A stretch of DNA of 64,000 bases from Chrysomallon squamiferum. Its lineage: Eukaryota > Mollusca > Gastropoda > Neomphalida > Peltospiridae. Shown piece after piece: positions 1-22,570 of the stretch. Where the stretch lies: positions 19,080,591 through 19,144,590 of the forward strand of contig CM022669.1 of the NCBI GenBank assembly GCA_012295275.1, written 5' to 3'. The position numbers and the translations under genes are program-made. The first letter of the stretch is position 1; every line of letters starts with the position of its first letter. The notes beneath the pieces were generated by a model that was not told the DNA's origin, ran no database searches, and worked only from the letters and a program-made list of their open reading frames with translations.

Positions 1-97
1 TCCATTAAAATAAATCAGCACAAAACTTTTAATTCAAAATATTTATTTACAATAGATACATCACATTAATGAACCAGCATCAATAAATACAACAACA

Positions 98-154
<57 letters not shown>

Positions 155-1189
155 TTGACGAAACTTAATATTGGAAAGACATTGATTCGTTTATCGAGTC
201 AAAACAGTGCTGCCATTACCTGGTGGCAACTTTGTGAAAATAACCCATTCATGCCCATAACCATATACATATACATGATATATAATCTTTGATAATATTT
301 AAACATTTGCTCTGTATAACTATATTACAAAGCAAATAGTGTGATAGATTAATAGAGCATTCTTATAACGGAATACGTGATCAACTGTCAGCATTTGTAT
401 GCCCACTGAACAAAATCAAATACACTCTACAGCTCAGTATTAAAAAATAGCTTATTTTATGCATTACACATTGGTATATTTTTAACTTAAATCAGAAGCC
501 ATTGTTTTATCATATTATAAAATAATTGGGTAGTCACATTATGAGAAAAATGTTAAGAGCAAAGGCAGTAATGGACAATATAAATTTTGTATTTTTATCT
601 CTTTTTCGATAAAATAATGAAACATTTAAGATATAGTATTTTTTAATTTACATACTTCGACACCATTTAAAAATAATTTTTTTTTTTTTTTTTTAAATAA
701 AATAATAATAAGCAGGCAAGTATCTAACTTTTTCTCTTTTTTTTTAAATGTGAAATTGTACAGTGTAAGCTATTTGTACTAAATAAAAGACAGTTTCAAC
801 TTTTGAGAAAACAACTCATTTGAATGCTTGTAATTATTAATGGGGCAATAATAATAATATAAAAAAATAGTAATAATAAAATTTCTTTTTAAAAAAAAAA
901 AAAATTTAAAAAAAAATCAAATAAGAAAGAAGTAAATGACAAAAAAAAAAAAAAATAAAAAAAAAATAAATATAAACAACAGATATTTAAATACAACTTA
1001 AACTGTATAACTATATTACAAAGCAGATAGTGTGAAAGATTAATAGAGCATTCTTAGTGAAAGAACATTTTATGTATACAAACATCAGAAATGCAACCAG
1101 GCACAAAACCCAAGTATTATAGGACGGGAAGATGATCAGCATTATACCTCTTTGAAAATGTTTCATCTTTTATATATATATATATATAC

Positions 1190-1221
<32 letters not shown>

Positions 1222-4017
1222 GGCTTGATTTTTTCTGTCCTTATGCTTAGCAACAATCGGTTAACTTGGAAGGCTACTACTTCAAAATAATAAAAGTTAT
1301 TTAAATTTATTTACGATTATAATATTATCAAGCTCACTCACTACCCATCTACTATTTTGATTCTGTGACAAAATGAATGGCAATATCAACTAGCTTAGAA
1401 CAGAATTCTTATAAAATTATGTGACTGTTATTCACGATGGGCGTTACTGAACAGTTTCTATTGTGGAAGAACACTTAAAATGACCTATTTATTAAGTAAA
1501 TAATTTTTTGTTGAACTAGACACGCTTAAAGTTACCCACACCTGAACTGGTTTATGCGTTATAGTGCATTAATTGCCTTATACTGAACAGCAATGGCCGA
1601 ATATGTTAGTCCATTTTAAGACCTACATATTTTTAAAACTGTTAATAATACAATCATCGACTGTTTAATGTTTATCATAGATTTATATAATGATTTATAT
1701 AAGAGACAGTGATACAAATTTTAAGTACATCAAATAAAAACAAACCACTGAATAATGTGGATTGACATATTTTAGTTTGGTTACATAACATTATATAAAG
1801 CACAAACAAACAGTAAAAATAATTCATAAAAATAAAGTTATACATATATTCAGTATGTCCAATACATAGGTGATAATTTTGTAATCTTGCTATGGTCCAG
1901 TTCTTCTTTTACTGGTTTTACATTATTTATTTATTTTTAAAATGTTTGCATCTGTTAAAATAATATTTTTATTTTTTTTTTTTTTTTTTTTTAAATTTAT
2001 ATCATGTAAAATTTATATCATGTAAGGTATGCAGCATATTTAAATTTAGAATGCAAACAAATTCATTAAATAATTGAAGTAATCTGAAGATTGAATATAC
2101 CAAAACTAATACTACCCAACTAACTGACTGCACACACATTCTTTATGTCTTCTCAGTTATACTCATTATTTTTCATTAGCTTAAACATATGGTGTAAGTT
2201 ATGAAGCACAAGGCATTTTCTACAAACTGCTAACACCAAAATAACATTATCAAATTAATTTGGTTATAAAAATTAAAGCAATTTTATTGTAAATTATAAT
2301 TATTGAGTAAATAATGTTTTCTATTAAAAAAAACTTTAAAGTGTATCATTGGCTGGATGTGCACAAAGAGTCCAAATACATTCTACAAGTTTCCAAGTAA
2401 TTGTTTTAATTATTTCTGAAATAAATCCTTTTCCACATTAATATGAATGGAAACATTAAAACAAATAATAAATAATAATAACAAAATAAAAACAGCAACT
2501 TTAGAACAATTTACTCAAACTATCAATTTTTCCAATTAATTAATTTATGATTTAATTTTTTTAATACTTTTCTTTGTATTAAATTTCATGATAAAAAGGA
2601 AAATGATATTGCAAATTTGTTCTAAAACTTTACTATTATAAAAGATTGTCCCATTTCTCCATTCAAAATTTTTTTAATTTGTTAAGAAGTGGTCATCATT
2701 AATAACATTAACTAAAATATTTCTGCAGACTACTCTTTTGTAATGCTTTCAAACTGTTTTTAAATAAAAGTGAGAAATTATTTTTTAGCAGCAATCACAT
2801 TCATTTCTTTCAAAAAATATTTAGGTTTGTTAATTTGATACGTTAAGATAAATAAAATAAAAAAACATACACACACAAAAAACAGCTATCATACAATTCT
2901 GGTGACTAGTTTTATTTTGATAGTTGTTAATATTTGTTTTGATATTAAAAATAGTTCAAAATATATTTGTAATCTAAAATTCCTCCACCACATACTCCTA
3001 AACAAGATTGTCCCAAATGAAAGCTAAAATAATACATTTAAATCACAGATGACAAATGTGAGAGTATGTTATTTGTATTAAATATGATGGTGACTGACTT
3101 TAATTTATTTTGATATTTATATTCAGGACAAGAAATCAATGTTTTCAAGGATCTAATTCTAATCATTTTTCTACCTTAAATATCTTTGTTTACATCTTTC
3201 TAGGATGATAATATTAAAGGATCATTTAATAAATGCTTAATTAAATTTATTATATGAAAATATATACTTAAGGAAGTGTAAGTCAAAAACAAAAGAAAAG
3301 GAGGGCGACACTGAAATAGTTTAAGAAGCACAGTACTGAGGTTTGCATGGATGTCACACATACATCACAAATATGAATAATCACAATTTTTAAATGAGAC
3401 AGGATACACATACATATTTACTTTTCATTAATAACTTAATTACACATATAGGACATTGTTATTTAAATTCACCAGTGTTACATATTTCATCTATGTGTGA
3501 CTTTTCATATTTTAAATAATTTTTAATATAAAATTTATGATGAAAATGCATCAGTTAAATTACAGTAAATGTTAAATAATGCCCACATTTCTATTTATAT
3601 GCCATGAACTACTTTATTTTCATTTTCATAAAAAACAAATTATAATAAAAAAAAGTACTATATTCTAAAATGAAAATCAAAATACATATATATGTATGTG
3701 GATTATATACCTTTGAATGTTAAAATTAATAATATGTGTGTGTGTGTGTGTGAATAAAAATAACAGTTAGTTTGTAATTATATTTCAAAGATATTTTTTT
3801 TTGTTTTGAACATATTTATTTCATTGACGTAGAACTTAAAAATAATTAATTATAATTTTTGCGAATTAAAACCCCAGAAAAAAACCCAACAAAAAACCAA
3901 GAAAGAAAGAAACCACGAGAAAAAAAAAAAAAAGTAGGGAGGGGAGAAAATGGTATTCAGTTTATTAGTAATATCATGTATACACGCAATTTAATACAGA
4001 CTACAGTTAATAAAACA
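1..4017. other. Non-coding flank downstream of LYSMD3
   Basis: No coding exon is visible on either strand. The stretch is AT-rich with homopolymer A and T tracts, an (AAT)n array at 99-154, a (TA)n array at about 1171-1220 and a (TG)n array at 3735-3752. A segment of about 54 bp occurs twice in direct orientation at 312-365 and 1003-1056. On the minus strand an AATAAA at 3961-3966, about 55 nt beyond the LYSMD3 stop, could be the LYSMD3 polyadenylation signal, so the right edge is probably LYSMD3 3' UTR and the rest intergenic. Confidence 0.7.
312..1056 (+). repeat. Direct repeat pair of 54 bp
   Basis: Positions 312-365 and 1003-1056 carry the same roughly 54 bp sequence with two substitutions, starting CTGTATAACTATATTACAAA in both. 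The copies are 691 bp apart and the sequence between them is not itself repeated. It may be a small interspersed element or a segmental copy; origin unknown. Confidence 0.85.
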
Positions 4018-5250
4018 TCAAGATTTCCTGAAAAACCATATGTAGATTAAATACGACGCTGGAATGAGTAATGCAACAATAAACATAATTAGAACAACAC
4101 TCCACCACCGTATTCCATAATCAGCACCATTCAAATGCCGTGGTTTTTGTGACTGCAGTGGCTGAATGCTTTTGTTTGTCAATACAGATATCACTTCACT
4201 GAGAGAACCTCTCTCCGTTCGTGATGGTTCTATAATTTTCGAAAGATCTTTGTCCATTTTGCGGAGGAATTCCTCAGCTTCCTTGGTCTGGGTGCGTAAG
4301 TTTTCTTGAATGCTAATGGTTCGTATAACTTTATGCTGTGTTTCTGGGTCACTTAAATCTTGTAGAGAGTCAGAGTCATAGTCACGATGTAAAGGTCTTT
4401 CTTCTTCGACTTCTTCAATTGTGCCATTTCGTTGCTGAAGAGATTTATCGAGGTCTGCATTGCGTTTCTCCTGTGCTATGATTTCAGTCATAAGCCCATA
4501 TCGCTTGACTGGTACTTTAATAAATTTCAGTGCATAAAAATCTTGATCCCGAATCAATTTATTGATTCGTTTAATCTCAGCAACCTGAAAGATAAATTAT
4601 TAATTCTTTTTATGAATAAAAGTGCATGTACAGTATCATTTCTATACATTTAAAATATATATATATATTTGATTTATTTAATCTTATCATCCGAAAAAAA
4701 CGAAAAAAAACCCTGTAGCATATAAACATGTACACATATCATTATCAATGTTATCAGTAAGCAGATCACCAATACTGTATACATTAACATGTACTCAAAA
4801 TGGTCAGTTAGTCGTCAATTTTATTTTTTAGTTGCAAGCTGCTATCTACACATTTCAATTGTACAAATTTTATTTATTTATTCACATTATTATAATTATT
4901 ATTTTATCAGTGAAATAGGTTTATTATTTTTTGCTATAAAAAAAATAATAAAAAAATATTACCGGACATGCATAATGGAGCGCCAAGCTCTGAAGTGTAT
5001 CGTCTTTGGTCAACTGTTTCTCAAAGTAAACTGGTTCATTTGTTTCACCTGGTTTATTTTTCACCTGTCCGGCTTTTCGCGATCGAAAATCGGACATTTC
5101 GATTTCAATATCGTCCTCCTCAACAATGTCATCTTGTCCAAATACGTACACACGGGCTGATTTGACGTTTTGAACTTGGTATTGCCCTCGGTTTTTATCA
5201 TCTCGTGTTTTTGTGTTCCACGATTTCCCGCGAATATAACCTGAACTCAT
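4018..5250 (-). CDS. LYSMD3: LysM domain single-pass membrane protein (LYSMD3/4-like)
   Basis: There are two coding exons, 4963-5250 and 4018-4584, joined by a GTAATA donor and TTTCAG acceptor in phase 0 to give 284 aa (vertebrate LYSMD3 is about 300). One LysM domain crosses the splice junction at about residues 78-121 (KQLTKDDTLQ, then the conserved AEIKRINKLI stretch). After a charged, low-complexity middle, a single hydrophobic helix at about 257-279 ends just before a short basic tail. In vertebrates the family sits in the Golgi or plasma membrane, and LYSMD3 is reported to bind chitin; LysM folds bind N-acetylglucosamine polymers. The first exon is acidic and carries a VYVFGQDD-like stretch seen in LYSMD3/4. 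The ATG at 5250 is the first in frame. LYSMD3 and LYSMD4 cannot be separated by eye. POLR3G lies 1.4 kb upstream on the same strand. Confidence 0.9.
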
Positions 5251-6331
5251 AACATCAGTTTAACTTTGTCTGTGCAGGCAGACATTGATAAGAAAAGACT
5301 ACCGGGTTACATCCTATACACTACTTTAATGACATAAAACAAACACTGGCTCAAGAAAGTTATAAACAGGAACTACATGGCAAACAGGAAACGGAAATTA
5401 GCGCGTGCTAGCTACCACGTTGCAAGGGCAATTACTCTAATGTCTTTATTTAATTTGGTCTCACAATATAAATCTATAATTTTATTTGCTATACATTTTT
5501 GGTTTCTCAAGATCTCTTCTAATTTTAAAATTTTATTACTGAAATTTCAATGAATAAGAATTTTAAATTCTTTATGTTAAAATTGAAAAATATATTCCTA
5601 CTGATATACTTTAGAATCAAGACCTGGATGCATGAAGTTGGTACCCATGTCACAGCCTATTATTTTTGACAATAAGGATTTTATGACGAGTTATGGGTTA
5701 TTATAAACATTGAAGATATGATATTTACTATTTTGTTCATTTCACTTTAGATATATTAATATTATGTATGTTTGAGAATGACATCCTCATTATATATCCT
5801 GACAAAAACATTATTTGTATCTTTTATTTAAATTTCAGGAGCATCTAGTTTCTGTTTCTTCACCATTTTTGTTAAGAATGCAATAGTCATAGTGGTAAAC
5901 AGATGACATTAGTAAAACCATTACATTATATAGGACAGTAATCTGGTTTGTTGGATTCTTGTCCTCAGGCAAAACATTTGTTTGCATTCTTTATTCAACA
6001 TCAGTGTCACATTGAAGGTAATGATTGTTTTAAAATATAGTTGTTTATCGGGTATTGTGACACCCAAAACACCCCTGAAAGTATCAAAAATGTGGTTTAC
6101 TTGGATCTTGTCTGAAAGTAGCAGATATTAGAGTTCTTATTATTAACTGATAAAAAATAAACAATATCAATAATAACCCTCAAAAAACTTCCTACAAGAA
6201 AAACAAATGCTGTTAAAACAAGACAATATCCTGTTTGATTTCCCGTTTCTAAAGTCATTTTAAGTCAATGATAATTCTAATTTTGTTGTAATGTTTAACA
6301 TCACTGAAAAACAGTCATGTAGAATAAACAT
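5251..6331. promoter_or_regulatory. LYSMD3 upstream region and POLR3G 3' flank
   Basis: This gap holds the LYSMD3 promoter. A comparatively GC-richer patch at about 5370-5430 (with GGAAACGGAAATTAGCGCG) is the best candidate core promoter. Just before the ATG the minus strand reads CTGCACAG at about 5268-5275, which could be an acceptor for a leader exon. The remainder is AT-rich with no coding signal. Confidence 0.4.
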
Positions 6332-6337
6332 TTTATT
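6332..6337 (-). terminator. POLR3G polyadenylation signal
   Basis: This is the first AATAAA on the minus strand after the POLR3G stop at 6693, giving a 3' UTR of about 355 nt. It is followed on that strand by a T-rich run, as expected for a cleavage site. It is predicted from sequence only. Confidence 0.45.
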
Positions 6338-6692
6338 GAACTATAACAATTAATGAAATAACAACAAAAAAAATAATAACAAAATGAAAACAAAAAAATG
6401 TCTCCATAATTTTTCTTAATGTTAAAAGTTAGGCTAACAATTCTTGTAGCTTATTTTAGAGTCCTTTTATCTCCTGTATTCTTCTTGTTTTTTCCTTTCT
6501 GTTTTTCTTTTTCTTGAAATACATTTACTTTTTCTTTTAAACCATTTCACTTCTCATTAAATTCTCTCTTTGACAAACTCTGTCTTTTTCACCAGGTTTT
6601 TTTTTGTTGTTTTTTTAACACTGGATTTTTTAAACCACTGTCTTTTCATGGTTCAATATTCAATCTACCGTGCATTAACTGACATGATGTTT

Positions 6693-7956
6693 TCAGTAAA
6701 TTGGCCCTTCATCAACATCTTCGTCATCATCGCCATAGCCTTCTCCATTGTCAAAATAGTTCAGATTGTAGTCAGTTTCCTGTAATGAAAAACAAAATAT
6801 TTAAAGGAATAATTATTATGAAAAATTAAATTTCAATAAACGAAAAGAAAATTCTAACTGATGCCTAAGGAATTAAGACATCCAATTTAATGTTTTACAA
6901 TTTAAATCTGCAAAATTGAATTTATGAATTACTATTATTGTTGTTGTTTTTGAAGGCAACTGGCATCCTCAATAAGGCAAAATAGTTGGTGTTACAGGAC
7001 AGCAATATCTAGGGCGCTCCATAACAGAGTAATGAAGATCTTGAATTAGTTTGATACAAAAATGCTTATCTATGATGCTAATTATAGTTTATTTTGGCTT
7101 TGATTTTTATTATTAAATATATTTATAATATTTACCTCTTCAAGGTCATCATCATCAAAAACCTCTTCTTCTTCCTCTTCCTTTTTCTCTTCATCTTCTT
7201 CAGTTTCTTCAGTTGCTTTCTTCTCATCTTCTTCAACATCTTTTTTCTCCAGAATCTTTTAAAAATTTAATTAAACATTCTGTGCAAATATATGGATTTA
7301 ACATTCCAAGAAAACAGGAGAATAATGAATTGTGTGAGTCTTAAATGCTGGCAATGCATTAATTAATCTAACATACATACAATGATAGTAATAGTAATAA
7401 TAATTTAAAAAAATAATAACTAAGATAGTTTTTAATAATTCATCAAAAAGGAAAATCACAGTCTGTTCTGTGTTTAATAATTTTTGTTATATGCTACAGT
7501 CTGCTAAGAAAAAGTGAAGAATATATTGAAAGATGAAAGTAATTTACTTTCTGTACAGGTTTGAATATTTTACCTCCAGTGTTTTCAAAACATCAACGCT
7601 GTCCATTTCTTTTGATTTTACGATGGGTTTCGGTTTTCTGATTTTCTTTTCCCAAATTCTAAGCTCTCTAGGTAGTCTTGTCCAGTCTGGAAAATTAATG
7701 CAACAAATAAACACACCATTAACCTTTTGTTCTTATCTTACATGGAAAGTCATATAAAAGATACTTTAATGCAAACTGATATGTAGATATTGAAATAGAA
7801 ATAGATATAGATATAGATATAGATATACATACATATATTTATGGTTTTAAAAGATTGATTCAGACTTTTATAATCATTGTAATGACTCACCTGGTTTCCA
7901 ATTCTTTTGTTCTTACTTTACATGGAAAGTCATATAAAAGATACTTTAATGCAAAT

Positions 7957-7992
<36 letters not shown>

Positions 7993-8931
7993 ATTTGCAT
8001 TAAAGTACATACATATAGGTTATTTTTATTGTTTTAAAAGATTGATTCAGACTTTTATAATCATTGTAATGACTGACCTGGTTTCTAATTCTCGTTAGTA
8101 TGATTTTGACATAGCTGACATTTGCTGGAGTAATGATTTATGTCGTTCTTCTTTTCTGACTTAGTTGCTTTTAGGTTTTTAAAAGATTTATTCAGACTTT
8201 TATAATCATTGTAAAGATTCACCTGGTTTCCAGTTTTCAGTGCCATCATTCTGACCTAGCTGGTACTTGTCGGAGTAACGGTCAATGTCTTTTTTCTTTT
8301 CCGATGGATTGAGGTAGTAAGGCGATTTACGAGAAGCTCCACGAAACTCCTGTTTCAGAGCCAGCATGTAATCTGTGTCATCACTTTGTATTAGATCAAC
8401 TGGCTTGTACTCTTGTTGCTAAAATTAGAAAATTAACTTCATACCTACAGCTCAATTTTCGAACAAAATCGTTTTGGCGTTGACAATACATTTTGTTCAT
8501 ACAATGAGTGGCCCACAGTTAACCCCAGTTGCTTTAGAGAATAACTGAAAATATGCTGAGTTATTGATATCTTTATTTTGATAGTTCAATAAGCTGTTCA
8601 GAAAAATAAAATGCTAATAATATACATCACCTGATTTCTTGAACTGCTGCGAGACTTATGTTTATTTTGAAGCCATTGATATCAGGGAATCAAATATATG
8701 GGGGAGGGAGAAGTTAGGGATATTTTTTTAATAATATTGTAATATTTTTGTTTACAATGTTATCAAAGGACAAGCAGTTTTTAAACTTAAAGAGGTTGGA
8801 ATGGACAAACTCACTGGAAATAACGGAGGTGGCTGCTGCACTGATGAAGGAATTGCTTCTCCTCTCCCGAAACCAAGAGCCTCAATGTTAAAGGAGATGC
8901 CCCGCCCACGTCCTCTGCCTCGCCCTGCCAT
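6693..8931 (-). CDS. POLR3G: RNA polymerase III subunit RPC7 (POLR3G/POLR3GL-like)
   Basis: There are five coding exons: 8815-8931, 8223-8418, 7574-7686, 7136-7255 and 6693-6779. All have GT-AG borders and consistent phases, giving 210 aa (human RPC7 is 223). The protein begins with the family's Gly-Arg repeat (MAGRGRGRGRG, residues 1-11). Next comes a conserved middle with DYMLALKQEFR, DIDRYSDKYQ and DWTRLPREL, the region that in yeast Rpc31 and human RPC7 joins the RPC3/RPC6/RPC7 initiation subcomplex. It ends in a long Glu/Asp tail (about 143-210) finishing DVDEGPIY. It acts in the nucleus in transcription of tRNA, 5S and U6 genes. Vertebrates have two paralogues; an invertebrate single copy would be orthologous to both. 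The end of exon 2 and its donor are partly duplicated inside the following intron. Confidence 0.95.
7687..8222 (-). repeat. Tandem duplications in POLR3G intron 2 including a pseudo-exon
   Basis: Around 8030-8166 lies a diverged copy of about 130 bp of the parent region 8176-8310. It covers the last 90 or so nt of exon 2, the GT donor and the first 50 nt of the intron. Read in the parental frame the copy still gives a related peptide, but the Trp codon near the donor is TAG. A second copy at about 7842-7900 keeps the donor and intron flank but only about 10 nt of exon. A different block (TCATATAAAAGATACTTTAA and flanks) is duplicated at about 7725-7775 and 7905-7960. Confidence 0.85.
7942..8007. 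repeat. 66-bp palindrome centred on a TA array
   Basis: The left arm starts TACTTTAATGCAAATTGATA and the right arm is its exact reverse complement, ending at 8007; the middle is (TA)n. The whole 66 bp is a near-perfect palindrome able to form a cruciform or an RNA hairpin. It lies inside POLR3G intron 2, next to the duplicated blocks, one of which supplies the left arm. Confidence 0.9.
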
Positions 8932-10674
8932 TTTTCAAGTCTGTTTTTGTCTTAGTTTAGTCATTTGTAATTTCTGAAAAAAAAAAAAAAAAATCAAATC
9001 AAATCATGAGGTAGGTGTCTGTGTATTAAAAAAAAAAAAATTAAATATTAAAATCCCACTTTTTATATATGTTATATAAAGAAAAAAAAAAAAAGAAAAA
9101 AGAAAAATAATTAAAAAATGTTTGGTTATCAAAATGATTTATTACAAATATCAAAAATTAATAAATATTCTGAAACACTAAATATGTTGGAATTTTAGAA
9201 TCACCAAAATTTCATGGCCAGCCAAGCAAATAATGTATCTCTTTAATTATTACTCACTGAGTGTTTTATGAATAAAATAAACATGTTTGTGTACACATTT
9301 CATTTTCTGTTGTCAAATGCCAGATATGATAATCTTTGAACTTCTTGCAAAAGAAAGTATATAAATAAGATAATAACAATAACATCAATAACAAATTTAA
9401 GTAATAATAGTAAATGGTTTTCTTTCCTTTTTTTTCTTTTTTCTGCTTTTTTTTTCTGGGGTTTTAAAGTAAATAACTTTAACAAATGTAATAATAAATG
9501 AAGTAAAATAAAATAATATAACAATAAAATAAAATAAACGCAACAAACAAAAGAAGGAAGAAAAACTAAATTTAAAATTAAAAAGAAATAAAGAATATTA
9601 AATGCAATCAAAAACTTAAATATTATGTTATTTAATAGCTTTTTTACACCTTAATCAAAATGTCATAAGATATATAATTTAAATGACCTTAAAGTTTGAA
9701 CCTGTATTAATGATAATTCATTACACCTGAAATGAAGTACAGAAATATAATACTGTATATCAGTTTTACTTCAAATGACAAAGTTCAATGCATCTTGTTG
9801 CAAGGTCATACATTTTGACCTTCACACCTACATTGTTTTCTGAAGTGATTTATTTCTAAATGTAACCCTTAACAAGACAAAGCTCTCAAAATATAACGTG
9901 ATAATAAAGTCAACTTATCACCTGAACATCATACAAGCATTAACACATTATTAAACTTAACAGCTGAAAAAATATTATGTGTAACTTCCCATGTCATAAA
10001 AACTGTCAAAAACCAAGTAATTACTTTACTTAACTACACACACACAAACACACATATATATTCATACACATATACATACATATAGATATACATTTATACA
10101 TACATATGATATGCATATACATATACATTTATACATACAAACCATACATACAAATTATTTAACCAGTGGAAATGTTCAATGGATATTTTAAATATTGTTA
10201 AGTTACATAAATTTATATATAATCGTGATATTCAGAACTACGGAATTAATGGATACTTATAAGTTACATTATAACATTCATATATGTATATGATTTTCTA
10301 TTTGGAATACTATAATTATACTGATAGTGATACAGTATATAATTATATTAGTTACATGAATTATGAAACATGAAAATATGAATATTAGATATTATATCTA
10401 GCTCTCAAAATATCAGTACAGTTGTCGAATTATTCCAGAATGAAAACAAATCTAACAAGAACTGTATTACGATAATTTATTTATATTATAATTTATATTT
10501 AGTTTTTTATTAGTTTTAATGCTGTTCTATGTAAATACTAAAATTATAAAAATAGCATGTATTAATGGTCAAGAATGATATGTTCAATTAACAGGTTTTC
10601 AAACAATGTGGTTACTTCGAATTTCCCTTAGCGATTGGTGTGAGCTGAATACTAACAACAGATAAGCTTCTTAC
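8932..10674 (-). other. POLR3G 5' intron with candidate leader-exon acceptor
   Basis: A polypyrimidine tract followed by CAG on the minus strand at about 8974-8990 puts an acceptor 43 nt before the POLR3G ATG, so the coding start is probably preceded by a spliced leader exon. The remaining 1.7 kb is AT-rich with CA/TA dinucleotide runs at about 10030-10140 and no coding exon that I can see. Confidence 0.5.
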
Positions 10675-10745
10675 CAATTAAATAAATAGTCTTTAAAACA
10701 AAATAAATCTACGGGAAATTCTTTCTACGGAAGCGGCCATTTTGA
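10675..10745 (-). promoter_or_regulatory. Probable POLR3G leader exon with YY1-like site
   Basis: On the minus strand CAAAATGGCCGCTTCCG (about 10728-10744) is followed 50 nt later by a good donor (GGTAAGAAGC, cut after 10675). With the acceptor at 8974 this makes a non-coding first exon. GCCATTTT on the plus strand matches the YY1 core GCCATNTT, which sits just inside many housekeeping 5' UTRs. The exon contains a short upstream open frame of 15 codons. The transcription start itself is inferred. Confidence 0.45.
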
Positions 10746-11282
10746 AAGGGAGAAATAATTGGTGATATAAATAAATACAAAATAATTAAATAAAATGATT
10801 TTAATAACTGTACTATTTTTTTAATTATATCATTTATAAAATTTTATATTTACCTGAATATGTTACTTTTGTGCATTCAACACTACCAATATTTATTTTG
10901 CTTTGATTAATTTATTAACTCATCAAACTGATTTCTCAACGTATGTGTATAATTCGACCTTGACATTGTTAACCAAAACATAACATGGTTGCATGATCTG
11001 GATCGAATACCTGTTTGTGTTCATTTAAAATAGTTATTTCTGCTTCCTGAAGCTAAATAGTTACACAGTTTAAGTTGTTTTACTCAGCTATGGTATGAAT
11101 TAGATAATAGAAGAACTACGACTTCAGTATAACACGGAATTAAAAAAAAAAATCTAAGCAGTAAAAACCGAGTTCTTGGGACAAAATTAGGTCGACGTTT
11201 TTTGATCAACTGTAAACAACTTATTTGTATGGATTTGTAATTCCTGCTTTTATTCTTGACTAAGTGACAAGTAACGAACACG
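10746..11282. promoter_or_regulatory. Shared POLR3G/CLPX divergent promoter region
   Basis: About 540 bp separate the inferred POLR3G leader exon and the CLPX start codon, which are transcribed away from each other. No TATA box is convincing. The arrangement suggests a bidirectional promoter for two housekeeping genes; individual sites cannot be assigned. Confidence 0.45.
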
Positions 11283-21001
<9,719 letters not shown>

Positions 21002-22570
21002 GACTGCTTGCTGTTTGGTGTGCGTGTGTTTGGCAAAGACATTTTGTGAAAATGCACTAGATTTTTAACAAGCAAAACTTTTTTATTTTTTTATTTTTTT
21101 TTTTTTAATGTGATGGTAATACTTTTGAAATTGTTTATTGAAAGAGTATGGTTTTCCTTTGAAAAAAAAAAAATATATATATTGTTTTATATTTTTGGAA
21201 CCATGCTTAGAACTATGTTTGCTTGTATTTATGAAATGTTTTGTTAGGAAGTTATATAAAAGCATTTATACAGTACTGGGGTATAGTGAAATGTGTTCTG
21301 TTTGCCTGTTGCTATGTGCTGTCGTATTCTAGTTGTTTTGTTTTACAGATTTACAACATTTCATTGAGACCCTGAAATATTAGTCTATCATATATACATT
21401 TAGATCATTATCTGAAAATATTAGTTTTGTTTTTATATAAATTTAAGTAATTATCTAGGATCTCTGAAAACATCAGTCTGTTACATATACTGAAAACATT
21501 ATCTTGTGGCCCTAAAAATATTAAACTGTTATATAAATTTAAAATGTTATCTTGTAGCTCAAAAAAGATTTTGTTACAAAGATTCAAAATATTAATGATA
21601 ACAGTCGTAATAGATTTAGTGGATTTAGTATTTCTAAAAATTTATAAAAAAAAGAAAATATTAAATTGTTAATATTACTATTATTACATCTATTATCATT
21701 TCTATTATTATAAGTGTTAGAGAGATGAAGTTTAAACAAAATATGACCAGTATGGAAATTTTGGTGAAGGATTTAAGGTATTAAAAAAAAAAAAAGGAAA
21801 AAGGAAAAAAGAGGAAAGCAAAAGAAAAAAAAGAGGAGCTTTTTGATGATGGCATTATTTCTTCAATTTATATTACCACTTTTTTTTTAATGGAAACAGT
21901 ATTGAGATTAAAATGTTAATAAGAGCTTCAAACCATTCAAAGGAATGTTAATATTGACTGAATTTTTGACTAAAATAACAACGCTTTGAAAACTTGTTTA
22001 TATCTGGTGTTTGTTATCCTTCTGTATGCTTAATAATACATGTAACCACTTTGTGAACTTGTTAAAATAATGGTCAGATACGAAACTGAATATACTCTTT
22101 TATACTTGGTTCTTGTCATGAGGATATATTTTATTTTATTTTATTTTATTTTATTTTTTATTTTATTTTATTTTTGTTGTTTCATATAATAGAGTGTGAC
22201 AAACATATTTTAATAATTTTTAAAAATTTTAAATTTCTCTCTTTCAAGTGGCCTAAACAGCCTTCTTGTGTGGCTAAGAGACAAATTCTCTTGTTATTTT
22301 CATTTCCAGTTAATGAGTTTTTGAAAATCTTTAAAATGTATTTACATTTATTCATGTATTTGTGTGTGTGTGTGTACATACATAAATATACATACACACA
22401 CACATATATAAAAAATATTGGACTGATTTAAAGATTACCAGCCAGTATTTATGTTTTTGCATACCTGCATATATCTGTTCACTTTTTGAAATTCTAAGAA
22501 AATTATTTGTTCAGGATCTTACAGCTAAATAAACAGTGTATGCTGTTAAAATGTGTTCTGTGGATTTTGA
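21002..22570 (+). other. CLPX 3' UTR (predicted)
   Basis: The first AATAAA after the CLPX stop is at 22528-22533 and is followed by the GT-rich stretch TGTGTTCTGTGGATTTT, so the 3' UTR is about 1.55 kb. Between about 21370 and 21600 a degenerate tandem repeat of roughly 50 bp (variants of CTGAAAATATTAGTCTGTTA) is visible. Later AATAAA motifs could give longer forms. Confidence 0.5.
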
